Shown here piece by piece: positions 34,230 to 45,671 of a DNA stretch of 64,000 nucleotides. Source of the stretch: Siphonodentalium dalli (taxonomy: Eukaryota > Mollusca > Scaphopoda > Gadilida > Siphonodentaliidae); the NCBI GenBank assembly GCA_032622095.1, contig CP136065.1, positions 212,394,151-212,458,150 on the forward strand, in the 5' to 3' direction. The translations under genes and the position numbers were made by a program. Each line of letters opens with the position of its first letter. Position 1 is the stretch's first letter. The notes below the pieces were generated by a model, which saw only the letters and a list, made by a program, of their open reading frames with translations, was not told the origin of the DNA and did not search any database.

Positions 34230-34985
34230 GTGATCATGTGAGGTTTTATGAATTTACAAATTCTGGGCCAGTATCCTCGTGTTATTTTTCCATACCCCTA
34301 TCAAAATTTAATCACAATGTTGTAAAATTTTGAGAAATTAGTAACAATTACCATTTTTCACCATTTTCCCCCAAATTTTCATCTTATAACATGTTCGGAC
34401 AAGGTTGTTTATAATTCCCCTTCATCAGTCTCTAAGTTGTTTCATTTTATGCCCCTAAAGCCTTCTTTGCATGCGGCATTCTAAGTGTAAACTATACAAT
34501 TCATTTTTCGAAGAAAATTATATTTTAGGGGGTGGGGTTAAGTTTATGCCCACAGCGCATTTCACAGAAATATAATTGGCATTCCATCATCCAAATTGTT
34601 ATGCTATGTCTTTGGGGCAATATTTTAGATATGTTGCCCGTCAATAGCCCATGTGTTTCACAAGTTATAGCCAATTATATGTGACACAATTTGTCAAACT
34701 CCAAGCAATTTTTCGCAATTTCATGGTGATATATAATTAATATAAACGATGTCTTGTTCACTTTATAACCGCAGTCATTTTTCTATACGCTGACATTTGT
34801 ACTCTAAATTTTTTAATTTATTTTAAGGGTAGGAGTTGTCTTCCCTGAAAAATCTACTTTGGGACACACTCTGAAGCGGGCAACAAGCAAAATCGGATGC
34901 GTCATATAATGACCTTTAATTTGATACATAAAAAGCATTGTTGGAGGGGGGGGGGGGGGTGCAGCCAAATTCTAAACTAGAGGCT
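34230..34985. other. No gene; G-rich run
   Basis: AT-rich sequence with a G14 run near 34947. No supported frame. Confidence 0.4.
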
Positions 34986-34989
34986 TTAT

Positions 34990-35170
34990 GAGAATTGGCC
35001 AACGGACTATATGCCCTTGTCAAATAAAAATATTGAATATTTTAAGCAATATGTGAAAACTCTCAAGGACATCGTTGGCATATATTTTAAGTCTGGGGTA
35101 ATAATGATGATGGGCGACTTTAATGCAGATCCGTCGAAATCAAGCGTACGGGCATGTGTCTTCAGGATCT
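34990..35170 (+). pseudogene. LINE endonuclease fragment
   Basis: Reads NIEYFKQYVKTLKDIVGIYF then GVIMMMGDFNADPSKSS. The GDFNA motif is the APE-type endonuclease signature of LINE ORF2. About 55 codons only. It lies upstream of, not downstream of, the ORF1 at 35465, so it is probably from a different insertion. Confidence 0.7.
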
Positions 35171-35464
35171 CATGATACTTGATATCTACATTAGATCAAT
35201 GTAACACATGAGGTAACACAGTGATCGTAATAATGGCGGCTTAGGCAAGACGGATATTTTCAGCGGGGAAATGATTTTGCCATAAACTCAGTAATAACTG
35301 GCCGATTGGCTTCAACTATACACCAAATGGGCTGATACCAATACAGATTTATAAGTATTGACATTCTATGATATAAATAATGCGTTCTTATCAGAAAAAT
35401 AACACTCTGAAAAACTTATTCCCTAATTTTGAGGCACTGGTCTCACGTTCGTACTGTGTACAAA

Positions 35465-36370
35465 ATGTCTCAGAGTGATAAGAAGCAACCACCAATGAGT
35501 TCTACTTCGAGCGCCATTGGTGATGACAGTATACCGCACAAAGATCCTCATCAAGGTAAAAGTAAACCTGCACCAGGGAAGAAATCTAAGACGACAGTAA
35601 TAGGACAGTCGGGTCAACAGAAGTTACCATTCACTTCAAAAACATCAACTGATAGATCTGAAACATCAATATGTAAAGCACTTGCAGAAATCAATGCCAA
35701 ATTGGACACACTTGTCATCAAATCTGATCTAGCAAAAAGTATTGAGCCCTTAGTCACTACAGAAAACCTCAATACCAGCATCACCAACCTGAAAGGAGAG
35801 TTTGACAGAAAGATAGAGGCAGTAAAGGATGAATACGAAAGCAAGGTGTTTGATACAGAAACTCCAATAGACCAGATGGATGATCAAATGACTCGACTCG
35901 CGAGTGAAGTTCAGGACAGGGATAATGATATAGCACAATTGAAAGATGGAATTAAGCAGTTGAAAGACAAGCATAACCGCTTGGAACAGCAAACCAAAAA
36001 AGACAGCATACGTGTCTTCGGAGTGGGGGATGACAGTGCTAATGAGACAGTTGACCAATGTGAAAAGAAGTTAGTGAAAATCATTCAGGACAAATTAAAT
36101 CTCCCTATTGAACAGCGCAATATAAGCATCGCACACAGAATTGGCAAATTTGATACGAAACAAAAAATTCCAAGAAGTGTTATATGTCAGTTTATATCCA
36201 GGAGAGCAAAGAATGACATTATTCGAGAAAGGAAAGCATTGAAGGGTCAAGGAATTGTTATCAAAGAAGACCTGACTGATACCATAACTAACAGTTCACT
36301 TTTGAAAAGTGCCAAGGAATCATCAGCTGTGGAAGATTCCTGGTCAGTTGGAGTTATAACATGCCCCTAA
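35465..36370 (+). CDS. LINE ORF1 protein (L1 ORF1-like, coiled coil and RNA-binding domain)
   Basis: A 301-codon uninterrupted frame, the longest clean one in the window with a recognisable fold. Start chosen at ATG 35465 (context GTACAAAATGT). Order: a polar S/K/P-rich N-terminus (residues 1-70), a long charged coiled coil (about 85-185, with LKDGIKQLKDKHNRLEQQ), an RRM-like start (DSIRVFGVGDD) and an L1 ORF1-type C-terminal domain (NISIAHRIGKFDTKQKIPRS, VICQFISRRAKNDIIRERKA). L1 ORF1 proteins form trimers that bind the element RNA. No ORF2 follows: a MITE sits four bases after the stop, and then unrelated sequence. Either a recent 3'-lost insertion or a young fragment; activity cannot be judged. 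Confidence 0.75.
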   Translation: MSQSDKKQPPMSSTSSAIGDDSIPHKDPHQGKSKPAPGKKSKTTVIGQSGQQKLPFTSKTSTDRSETSICKALAEINAKLDTLVIKSDLAKSIEPLVTTENLNTSITNLKGEFDRKIEAVKDEYESKVFDTETPIDQMDDQMTRLASEVQDRDNDIAQLKDGIKQLKDKHNRLEQQTKKDSIRVFGVGDDSANETVDQCEKKLVKIIQDKLNLPIEQRNISIAHRIGKFDTKQKIPRSVICQFISRRAKNDIIRERKALKGQGIVIKEDLTDTITNSSLLKSAKESSAVEDSWSVGVITCP

Positions 36371-36377
36371 GGTTTAA

Positions 36378-36778
36378 CCCTTTACCCAACAAACCGGCCA
36401 AAACCGGCCAAATAAAGCTTCAACAGCCTAAAATATCTTGGGTCTATCTCAATAAAACCATACAAATATGGATATCATTGGAACCGGCTCATTGACCACA
36501 TTCGGCACATTGTGATGGTTATAGTTATGCCCTGTGCCAATGCATTCTCTTATATATGCGAGTCGACCATAGGTCGCCTCGCATATATAAGAGAATGCAT
36601 TGGCCTAAAAAAAATCTTTTTTTAACACTTTTTACCATTTTTTCTTACATTCTTTAACAATTTTATAATTTTTAATGTGTTAAGCCAATGCATTCTCTTA
36701 TATATGCGAGGCGACCTATGGTCGACTCGCATATATAAGAGAATGCATTGGCACAGGGCCGTTCTGTTGGGTAAAGGG
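36378..36778. mobile_element. piggyBac-type MITE 2, near-identical to MITE 1
   Basis: Left flank TTAA at 36374-36377; right flank is TTTT, a mutated target copy. Ends CCCTTTACCCAACA / TGTTGGGTAAAGGG as in MITE 1. Palindromes at 36536-36604 and 36684-36752 are identical to those of MITE 1. It differs from MITE 1 mainly by a 9-12-nt insertion (TTCGGCACA...) and a few substitutions. Confidence 0.9.
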
Positions 36779-36789
36779 TTTTCAAATCA

Positions 36790-37127
36790 AGAAACATCAA
36801 ACAAGTCTCAAAATTGAGTGACATATAAATTTTGAACTGTTCAATATTGCACATATATTCAGTCCCTGCATATTCTATATTGTCAGTTTAGTCTACCAAT
36901 TAATACTACATTCACTAAAATAGCTTGAATGTTATAAGCTATGATATAAGAATAGAATAATATGCACTTTTGACTCTGTTAATTTCACCAAAAGCAAACA
37001 TGTTTTATTTTTCTTGTCTCAAAACAGTTAAACTCAGCATATGAGAATACATTTATGAATTAACATGACATTACCAGCCAATGTTACATAAAAGGGTATA
37101 TGTATATGTGTGTATATGTATGTATAT

Positions 37128-37164
<37 letters not shown>

Positions 37165-37204
37165 AAGATATATGTCACAAAAGTTTGATATGTGTTCGAT
37201 GCAT
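36790..37204. other. No gene; TA microsatellite
   Basis: Unique AT-rich sequence, then GTATATGTATG and a (TA)n run at about 37130-37160. The (TA)n is preceded and followed by imperfect repeats. Confidence 0.5.
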
Positions 37205-37363
37205 GTGTGACCTGTCTGTTCAATGACCCTTTAATACAATACATGGGCTACGATTGTGTGAGTTCCTTTAAATATCATATGCCCTTAAATAATGCTCGAC
37301 CGGTCCCTCTATGTCCCTTTAACACCTTTCACATGCTACAAGTATGTCACGCCCCTCAAATAG
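37205..37363 (+). repeat. Interspersed unit, copy 1 (partner 39003-39165)
   Basis: TGTGACCTGTCTGTTCAATG...GTATGTCACGCCCCTCAAA matches 39003-39165 at high identity. Its continuation (AGCATATTTTCCCTTGGAAT) is displaced to 38484 by the hAT-like insertion, which proves the insertion's borders. Confidence 0.85.
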
Positions 37364-38483
37364 CAGGGCTGGCGATCTAGAAAAGCCAGGAGGGCTATTA
37401 ATAGCCCTCCTAGATATGCCTAGGAGGGCTATAGCCCTCCTCAACTTTTAAAGTTATGATTTATTTTATCTGAGTTACTAATGCCGTTAGTTTTGTCTAT
37501 TTTTTATGTTGTATAACTCCATCTAAATTAATTTTTTTTATGTGGAAACAAAGTGTCCACAGAGTTGTGAATTTCAAAATCCCCCACAGTAATTATGGTA
37601 TGGTGAATATTTAACTATGTTTTATATGTTATGATAATTTATATGAACAAGAAACAAAATGTAAGAGTGTTTGTACTCAACAATTTGTCAGTCGGTGTCC
37701 AACTCATGCAACGGAATTGGGTGAGTTTGTCCACGTTAAAAGCATTTTCCATGAAAGTGTAATTTTACATAAAATACACAATCAAGAACAATATTAAATC
37801 CAGTATATTTGTACTTGAATATTGACTGCTTTTTCTCTCAATGTAATCCATATTCCATTGCCGATCGCTATCTATAGATTTACTGGGTGTTTGCAATTGG
37901 GGACATAGAAAATAGTTTCTGAACTTTAATAATTGAATAACAGTGTAAACTAGAATACGTGGATATATTTAGCTAATTATATTAAAATATTGTCAATCGA
38001 AGCGATAAAAGACGGCTGCAAGCTAAATACAATTTTCACTGATAGGAACCGGAAACGGAACGAAAAGTTGAACTTAATTGGGACAGTGACATTTGGTTCT
38101 CACTATCCACAAACATGTGTTCATTTTATCCAGTGAAATATATTGTAAGCTCAATCTTATGAAGAGAAATAATTTATTTTGGTCATAAAATATGTGAGAA
38201 TCGATCAAAAGATCAGATTTACGAAACAGTTCGTTCCGGAATTTACTGATTCCGCTATAATTCCCATTTGACATTACCGTCAGGTCACGCATGCGCACAG
38301 TCCCCACACTGTACAATATAATTACGATTTCGATGCAGTATTTTACTCATTAAACACAATAAAATAACTAAATAATAAATGTCCTATCGTAGACGAGGCG
38401 GGCTATAAAAAGCCCACCTTGGAAAATTCTAGGCGGGCTGTAGGCGGGCAGCCCGCCAGCCCGCCTTGAGATTTCCAGGCCTG
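37364..38483. mobile_element. hAT-like element with strong subterminal palindromes
   Basis: Ends CAGGGCTGG...ATCT and, inverted, CAGGCCTGGAAATCT. AAATAG is present on both sides (37358-37363 and 38484-38489), shorter than the 8 bp usual for hAT, so the superfamily call is tentative. Just inside the left end are two palindromes, 24 nt (37388-37411) and 20 nt (AGGAGGGCTATAGCCCTCCT, 37422-37441). Just inside the right end are GGCGGGCT/AGCCCGCC repeats (38396-38465). No transposase is seen in the ~1 kb between. Confidence 0.7.
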
Positions 38484-39002
38484 AAATAGCATATTTTCCC
38501 TTGGAATATCATATATGTTAAAATAGAAAAAAGTTTCACGAATGGAATGTGTCACTTTAATCCTTGATGCACGAATGTATTATCGGAATCATACAAAGCG
38601 AATCATGCCATAAGCTTCTTAAGACGGCGCGTTATTATATAAAATTGCCTCATGAATGTGATGTGTCGCTTCAAGTTACCTAGCAGTAAGAAGGAATGAT
38701 GAAAAAACAAATTGTATTTATTATTGGAATTATACACAGAGCATCATGCCAGACGTATAAGATTTTGCGTTAAAATAGAAAAAAGTTTCATGAATGGAAT
38801 GTGTCACTGCAATCATTGATGCACGAATGAATCCACACATATGTATTATCGGAATCATACAAAGCGAAACATGCCAGAAGCCTCTTAAGATGGCGCATTA
38901 TCATATAAAATTGCCTCAGGAATGTCATGTGCCTCTTTAATTTACCTAGCTGTAAGAAGGAATGATGAAAAAACAAATTGTATTTATTACTGGAACCATA
39001 CA

Positions 39003-39165
39003 CGTGTGACCTGTATGTTCAATGACCCTTTAAATTAATACAATACATGGGCTACGATTGTGTGAGTTCCTTTAAATATCATATGCCCTTAACTAATGCT
39101 TGACCGGTCCGCTCTATGTCCCTTTAATACCTTTCACATGCTACAAGTATGTCACGCCCCTCAAA
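39003..39165 (+). repeat. Interspersed unit, copy 2 (partner 37205-37363)
   Basis: Uninterrupted version of the unit, continuing directly into CAACATATTTTCCCTTTGAA. It interrupts the regular dimer spacing of the satellite (433 instead of ~261 bp between anchors 38950 and 39383). Confidence 0.85.
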
Positions 39166-40466
39166 CAACATATTTTCCCTTTGAATAATGAATATCATAT
39201 ACGTTAAAATAGAAAAAAGTTTCACGAATGGAATGTGTCACTTTAATTTTTGATACACAAATGAATCAACACATATGTATTATTGGAATAATACAAAGCG
39301 AATCATGCCAGAAGCTTCTTGAGACGGCGCGTTACTATATAAAATTGCCTCGTGAATGTCATGTGCCGCTTTAAGTTACCTAGCAGTAAGAAGGAATGAT
39401 GAAAAAACAAATTGTATTTATTATAGGAATTATACACAAGGATCATGCCAGACGTCTAATATTTTGCATTAAAATAGAAAAATGTTTAATGAATGGAATG
39501 TGTCACTTCAATCCTTGATGCACGAATGAATCAACACATATGAATTATTGGTATCATACAAAGCGAATCATGCCAGAAGCTTCTTGAGACGGCGCGTTAC
39601 TATATAAAATTGCCTCGTGAATGTCATGTGCCGCTTTAAGTTACCTAGCAGTAAGAAGGAATGATGAAAAAACAAATTGTATTTATTATAGGAATTATAC
39701 ACAAGGATCATGCCAGACGTCTAATATTTTGCATTAAAATAGAAAAATGTTTAATGAATGGAATGTGTCACTTCAATCCTTGATGCACGAATGAATCAAC
39801 ACATATGAATTATTGGTATCATACAATGCGCACCATGCCAGAAGCTTCTTAAGACGGCGCGTTATTATATAAAATTGCCTCCGGAATGTCATGTGCTGCT
39901 TTAAGTTACATAGCTGTAAGAAGGAATGATGAAAAAACAAATTGTATTTATTACTGGAATCATAGACAGAGCATCATGCCAGACGTTTAAGATTTTGTGT
40001 TAAAATATAAAAAAGTTTCATGAATGGAATGCGTCGCTTTAATCCTGGATGCACGAACGAATCAACACATATGTATTATTGGAATCTTACAAAGTGCATC
40101 ATGCCAGACGATTCATAAGAAGGTGCGTTATTATATTATTTAAAATCGTCTCATGGATGTGATGTACCACTTTAAGCCTGGCATGCTTCGCTTTATTTCT
40201 GGAGTCTTAAACGAATCAACACATGTATTATTGGAATCTTACAAAGCGAATCATGCCAGACGCTTCTTAAGACGGCACGTAATAATATTGTAAAAAAATT
40301 GTCTCATGAATGTCGTGTGCTGTTTTAACCCTGGATGTAGGAACGAATGATGAAAAAAACATGCATGTATTCAAAACTGGAATCATACACAGAACACCAT
40401 TCCAGACGTCCAAGATTTTGCGTTAAAAATGGAAAAAAGTTTTATAAATGGCATGCGTCGCTTTAA

Positions 40467-40715
40467 CCCTTTGAGTGCCAGGGGCCGATCTCATCGGCCC
40501 TAAACCTACAAAATAAGTCTGTTAAAGAATATAAGAATAAATTATTAAAATTGTAAAAAAAATTGTAAAAAAAATAGTAAAAAAAAAAAAAAATCGTTAG
40601 ACCAATGCATTCTCTTATATATGCGAGGCGACCTATGGTCGACTCGCATATATAAGAGAATGCATTGGCACAGGATATATGGGTTGATACAAAAATCGAC
40701 CTGGCACTCAAAGGG
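40467..40715. mobile_element. piggyBac-type MITE 3 (different terminal repeat)
   Basis: TTAA at 40463-40466 and 40716-40719. Perfect 16-bp ends CCCTTTGAGTGCCAGG / CCTGGCACTCAAAGGG. It contains a single 69-nt palindrome (40601-40669) in the same orientation as the second one of MITE 1, differing by one base at its edge. Terminal repeats beyond CCCTTT are unrelated to MITEs 1 and 2. Confidence 0.9.
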
Positions 40716-42395
40716 TTAATCCTGGATGGAAAACATGCAAAGAGCACCATCCAGACATTTAAGATTTTGCGCTAAAATAGAGAAAAGTTTTATGAATGGC
40801 ATGTGTCACTTTAATCCTGGATGCTCGAATGAATTATCATGTACATATATATAAATCATATGATGGGTCACTAAATGATTCATACATGGCACGACCTTAA
40901 TATTTATACTACCTAGTCTACGGGTAATGAAAACTCTTATGTTTGGTACAGTCAGGTCCATAACACTTTGCGCACATTTAATTATTATTATTTTTTATTA
41001 TTATTATTTTTTTTATTTTTATTTTTTCTTAATATGAAATTATTCAGATTACTTTTGAAAACAATGATCCTTTGAGTACCTTAAACTTATACATAACTAT
41101 GATATTCAATGCTTTATTATATATATGTTCTTTGATTAATATACATGCGCTAGATATCGAGAATTTTCTATATTGGGCTACCACCATACACTCATGAATC
41201 ATGATGAATGGCATACACTGCCTTATTACCCTACTTATACATGTATGTAGTACAAATGAATCTACATATACATGAATACAAATCCCATGATGTGTCACAA
41301 AATCTTTTATTTTACTCGAATAGTACACAACACACCATGTATACCAGACTTAAACTGGATGGTGCTCTATTATAGAAAAAATGATCCAACTGTGAATGTA
41401 CGAATGAATTGACACATACATGTTTCAGAACTACATGTATGTACAAATTATTCGACACACCAAATTTTTTTATTTACTGGTGTTTAGATTATAGATAAAA
41501 TGTCTCATGAATTGTGAGGAATGGCATATGGCATGATGTCGCCTTTAATCCCAGAACGACATGTATGTAAACAAAAGATTTGAAGTAAACACATGTACAT
41601 GTATACAGATCCCATGATGTGTCACTAAATGTTTTTCTTTACAGATTTGTTGCTAGGATGGAGCTTTATTATACAAAAATGTCCCATAATATGAGATGTG
41701 TCGCTATAACTGTGAATGTACAATGAATTGACATATACATATTATATATGTATACATGATGGGTCACCAAATAAATGTTGCATTAATTGTGAGGAATTTG
41801 CATATGCCACCTTTAATCCTGGAACTACATGTATCATTTGTATGTAAAAATTATTTAACATATACAAATGTAAATGTATACAGATCCCATGATGTGTCAC
41901 CAAATGTTTTGTATTTACAGTTTTGTCGTTAGGATGGACGGTGCCTTATTATATAAAAATGTCTCATGAATGACATGTGCCGATTTAACTCTGGATGTAT
42001 AATAAATCAATATATACATACATATATACAAATCCCATGATGGGTCACCAATGTCTTTTGTATTACCGGAACAGAACACATTGCTTAAGATTATAGAAAA
42101 CTGTCGCATGAAGGGCATAGGCCACATGCATACAAATCCCATGATGGGTCATCAAATTTTATATATGACATGTATCACTGTACTGGAATCACACTCAATG
42201 CATTATGCCAGACTTTTGTTAGAACCCTGCTTTAATATAGAAAAATGTTTCATAAATTGCATGTGCCACTTTACCCCTGACTACATACATATAGGCCTAC
42301 ACATACTGTATACTTCCTTGTATTTACTGGAATCATGATATCAGTAAGCATTTTATCTTTCCACATTACTTTGTTGTATTTTTGTATATACTATT

Positions 42396-44242
42396 AGTCC
42401 AGTGCATTTATGAGAAAAAAGTGCCAAACCTCAAACTAATTGCAACACAATGTTTCTTAGCAGGATTATGTCTATTAACCAATTATAAAAAACATACTAA
42501 AAATAAAAAAGGATCAAGAAAGGCGAAATTGGTAAATTTTGTGAAATAAATTTGTCAAAATACTCAATTCATGGCTTTTCAAGAATGTTTATAAAAAACT
42601 TCATTTCACATATCCATTTTGTTGAGTACACAATCATGATTACAGAACAGAAAACATTTTCCAGATACGTTGAGTATTTTTGGAGTTATGTGCCTCCAAA
42701 ATTGAGAGTTGGTCTAATTTAGGAGCCTCAATTTCCAAGAATTAGTTAAAATCCATATTTTATGGTCTATTAGTTCAAAAACTAAAGAAAAATGAAGGGA
42801 TATCTTGCTGTTGTATTTCCTCACTATATTGTGCACACAAATATTATTACTTCATGTATCTATGATCGAGAAGAATTCTTAAACAAAATGTGTGTCCCAT
42901 TGACTTTACCAAATTTGCCTTGTGGCACAGAACTGGTGTGATGAAATACCATATTTGAGGTCATACAACTCAATAAATTGATATCCATTGCCCTGTATTT
43001 CTCTTAACCTCTTAAATGTACTAGGTTAAATACACTGCTAAACACATATGTGCCAAAATCAACTTATGGCCCTATGAATCCTTAGTAGTGACTCTTTTAA
43101 AAAATATGTAAGTATTTCATTAAGAATAAATAATAATTGTTCGCCCACCCAGCTACCGGAAATTGCGGAATAATCAATAAAATATTCCGGAATGTATATT
43201 AAACCTTTCTAGTCGTCACTTCCGTGTCGGTGTGTTCAGCTTCCCGCCCGATCACATATCCCGATGGCGATGGAGTAATTTTACAAGGACAATAAATGAA
43301 CACAACACAGCCTCACAGGGGAATGACATTGTATATTTATTTTATTCAGTAATAAATTGAAGATGTGTACTTAATTAGATATGTGATTATGTGTGTCATG
43401 GGTGACAACTTCTTTGTATAATGGGCAGGAGCCGTTCTCAAACTTACCATGTCAGTGAGCATCACAATCATCGCCGTTCTGCATACTGGGCTTACCCACC
43501 CATAATAGTACCTATAATATGTGGTTAACCGGTTAATCGCGTTTTTTTTGCCGTTCATAACCGGTCACGAAAAACCCATAACCGTCCCAGCTCTACTTAA
43601 GTGATTAGGAGAAATACAGGGAAAATGGATATATTTATATGAGTTGTATGACCTCCAATATGCTGTTTAATCATGCCGGTTCTGGACCACAGGCAAATTT
43701 GGCTAAGTCCATACAATGGTGGAACACACGTTTTGTTTAAGAATATTTTCATAGATGCATAATGAAATCATATTTTGTGCACGACCAAGCGAGGAAATGA
43801 CTAAAACAACAAGAAATCCCTTTATCTTTCTTTAGTTTTTAAAATACACGACCATAAAAAAGGGATTTTAACTAATTTTGAGAAATTGAGGCTCTGAAAT
43901 TAGATAAAACTCCAAATTTTGGAGGCACATAACTCAAAAAATACTTAACATATCTGGGAAATGTTTTCTGTTCTGTAATCAGGGTTGTGTACTCTACAAC
44001 ATGGATATATAAATGGAAGGCCTTGTGAAATAAAGTTTTTTATATTAAAACATTCTTGAAAAGCCATAAATTGAGTATTTTACCAAATTTTGACAAATTT
44101 ATTTCACAAAATTCATCAATTTCACCTTTCTTGATTCTTTTTTATTTTTAGTATGTTGTTGGTGATGGGTTAAAGTACGCATTCCCACTGAGAAACTTTG
44201 TGTTGCAATTATTTTGAGGTGAAACAATAAATGCACTGGACT
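42396..44242. mobile_element. 1.85-kb element with ~630-bp inverted arms
   Basis: AGTCCAGTGCATTTA (42396-42410) is mirrored by TAAATGCACTGGACT (44228-44242). The arms remain alignable to about 43020 and 43605: ACACAATGTTTCT / AGAAACTTTGTGT, ATTCATGGCTTTTCAAGAATG / CATTCTTGAAAAGCCATAAAT, AGAACAGAAAACATTT / AAATGTTTTCTGTTCT, GGAGTTATGTGCCTCCAAAATT / AATTTTGGAGGCACATAACTC. The 585-bp centre (43021-43604) is unlike the arms and contains one possible small exon on the minus strand. Arms are old (many substitutions and indels). Confidence 0.8.
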
Positions 44243-45298
44243 ATATAGATATTAACATACATAAGGTATGTCAAAATGACAAAACAGAAGATATGCATTC
44301 ATGTACATAGGTATATAAACATACACAACTTCTGATCAGCTATACATTGTAATTATCAATACTTACTTCACATTATGGTACTGCCACTGGTAGCCTACAT
44401 ATTAAACATTCACATTGCATTTGTTCTTAATGGACATGACTGAATCCATGTACAATTTCTGAGAATGATGTTTGCCAGTCAACTCAATATTGGGTCAATG
44501 GGTTAATCGCCTGCACCAGGTCGGGCACACATGCAAAATGGTATTTAGCTCATTTCGTCTATCATAGCCCGATTGAGCTACGTTTTAATGTGATTTACAG
44601 TTACACGCATCTGCCGATTGCGGACAATTACAATAGAACGAAAATACGACACAAGAATCGATATCTACAAAGAAACAAACAACTCCACGACTCACCACGG
44701 ATTATATAATTTTTGCAGAAGTTGGAGAGGCACTAAAATCGCTTATTTTGTGTTCAAATGCGACAAGAAATCGTCAAAAATATTTAACAAAGCACCATCT
44801 TGTAAGTATTCTGAAAGCGCACTTTTGATTGGCTGCACATAATCCTGGCTCAAAGGTATGTATTTAATGAAATGCCAACGTTACTCGTCTGAATGTATGG
44901 AAAGCCACACTGACAACCATTATTGAAAACACTGCATGAAGTTAATTGAGGTGCGTCGAAATTGCTAACAGCTATAGGGATCGTCAATAATATTAACAGG
45001 GGTGGTGCGGTCGAGGGGGCGGAGGAGATAGACAGAATGCTGGTGACTATTAACGTTATATAGATGACAGCTTCTAAATAGTATGAAGCTCCAGTATATT
45101 TTAATAAATTATCAAAATAACCAAAAAAATATGCTTTTATGTTTTTAAATCTCATGCGCCTCCACATAATCCTCAGCACATTGAGGGCGATGGAGTACCA
45201 AGTAGATGTAGATGTAGATAGATGTAGATGTATAAAGACTACAGAGAGATAAAGTGTCAAATGTCGTTAACATAGAGCAATAATTTATGAGTACGTAC
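44243..45298. other. No confident gene
   Basis: A minus-strand open stretch at 44850-45260 includes hydrophobic runs (EAVIYITLIVTSILS) but no domain I can name and no clear splice sites. A GTAGATGTAGATGTAGATA simple repeat lies at 45199-45232. Confidence 0.35.
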
Positions 45299-45402
45299 CA
45301 GCTTGTTAAGTTCTGTATGGTGACTTTCCAAATGCCACGCCAGTACGTTGATCTCACCGTCAGCTCGAGGTAGCAGTCACGAGTCAATATATTGTCCAAT
45401 GG
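45299..45402 (-). CDS. Candidate small internal exon, product unknown
   Basis: Minus-strand 104-bp open segment with acceptor aactttcgttcag before CCATTGGACAAT and donor AACAAGCTG before gtacgt. It enters in phase 0 and leaves in phase 2. The peptide begins PLDNILTRDCYLELTVRS and continues TYWRGIWKVTIQNLTS, with one N-glycosylation sequon (NLTS). It looks like an extracellular or luminal piece of a protein. It could belong to the same minus-strand gene as 11393-11796, but distance and lack of linking exons leave this open. Confidence 0.3.
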
Positions 45403-45589
45403 CTGAACGAAAGTTGTTTATGCTTCCTATTCCAGACAATGGCCAAACAACACGCATTGCGATTTGTGTTGTCATTGCAAGGGTTGAAATTCATTTTCAA
45501 TGTAAGCAAACGAGACTCCGCCCTAGTATTGAACCATTTAAAAGACATAAGAGGACGGTCACAATTGTTATTACAGTCAGTAATTAATC

Positions 45590-45665
45590 ATAGATAGATA
45601 GATAGATAGATAGATCTACACTACACTACAATGGTATCATAGATAGATAGATAGATCTACACTAC
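45590..45665 (+). repeat. GATA microsatellite with duplicated flank
   Basis: ATAGATAGATAGATAGATAG then CTACACTACACTACAATGGTATC, repeated once (45592-45640 and 45639-45677). Confidence 0.9.
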
Positions 45666-45671
45666 ACTGTA

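Larger units (their letters stand above)
38484..42350 (+). repeat. Old dimeric satellite, ~130/260-bp units, decaying towards 42 kb
   Basis: Alternating ~130-bp halves: one with CGAATCATGCCAGAAGCTTC...GGCGCGTTA...AAAATTGCCTC, the other with AGTAAGAAGGAATGATGAAA...CATGCCAGACGTCTAAGATT...GAATGGAATGTGTCACTTT. Dimers are ~261-269 bp (anchors at 38689, 38950, 39383, 39644, 39913). 39290-39550 and 39551-39810 are essentially identical, so part was amplified recently. From 40.8 kb the same theme persists only as CCCATGATGTGTCAC and short anchors. MITE 3 is inserted inside. Confidence 0.8.

Noticed and set aside
43448-43511. 64-bp segment with good splice sites on the minus strand
   Set aside because: Too short to call as a gene feature and located inside an inverted-repeat element; kept as a finding only.
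44850-45260. Minus-strand 136-codon frame with hydrophobic stretches
   Set aside because: No clear acceptor or donor and no family resemblance; hydrophobicity follows from T-rich sequence.
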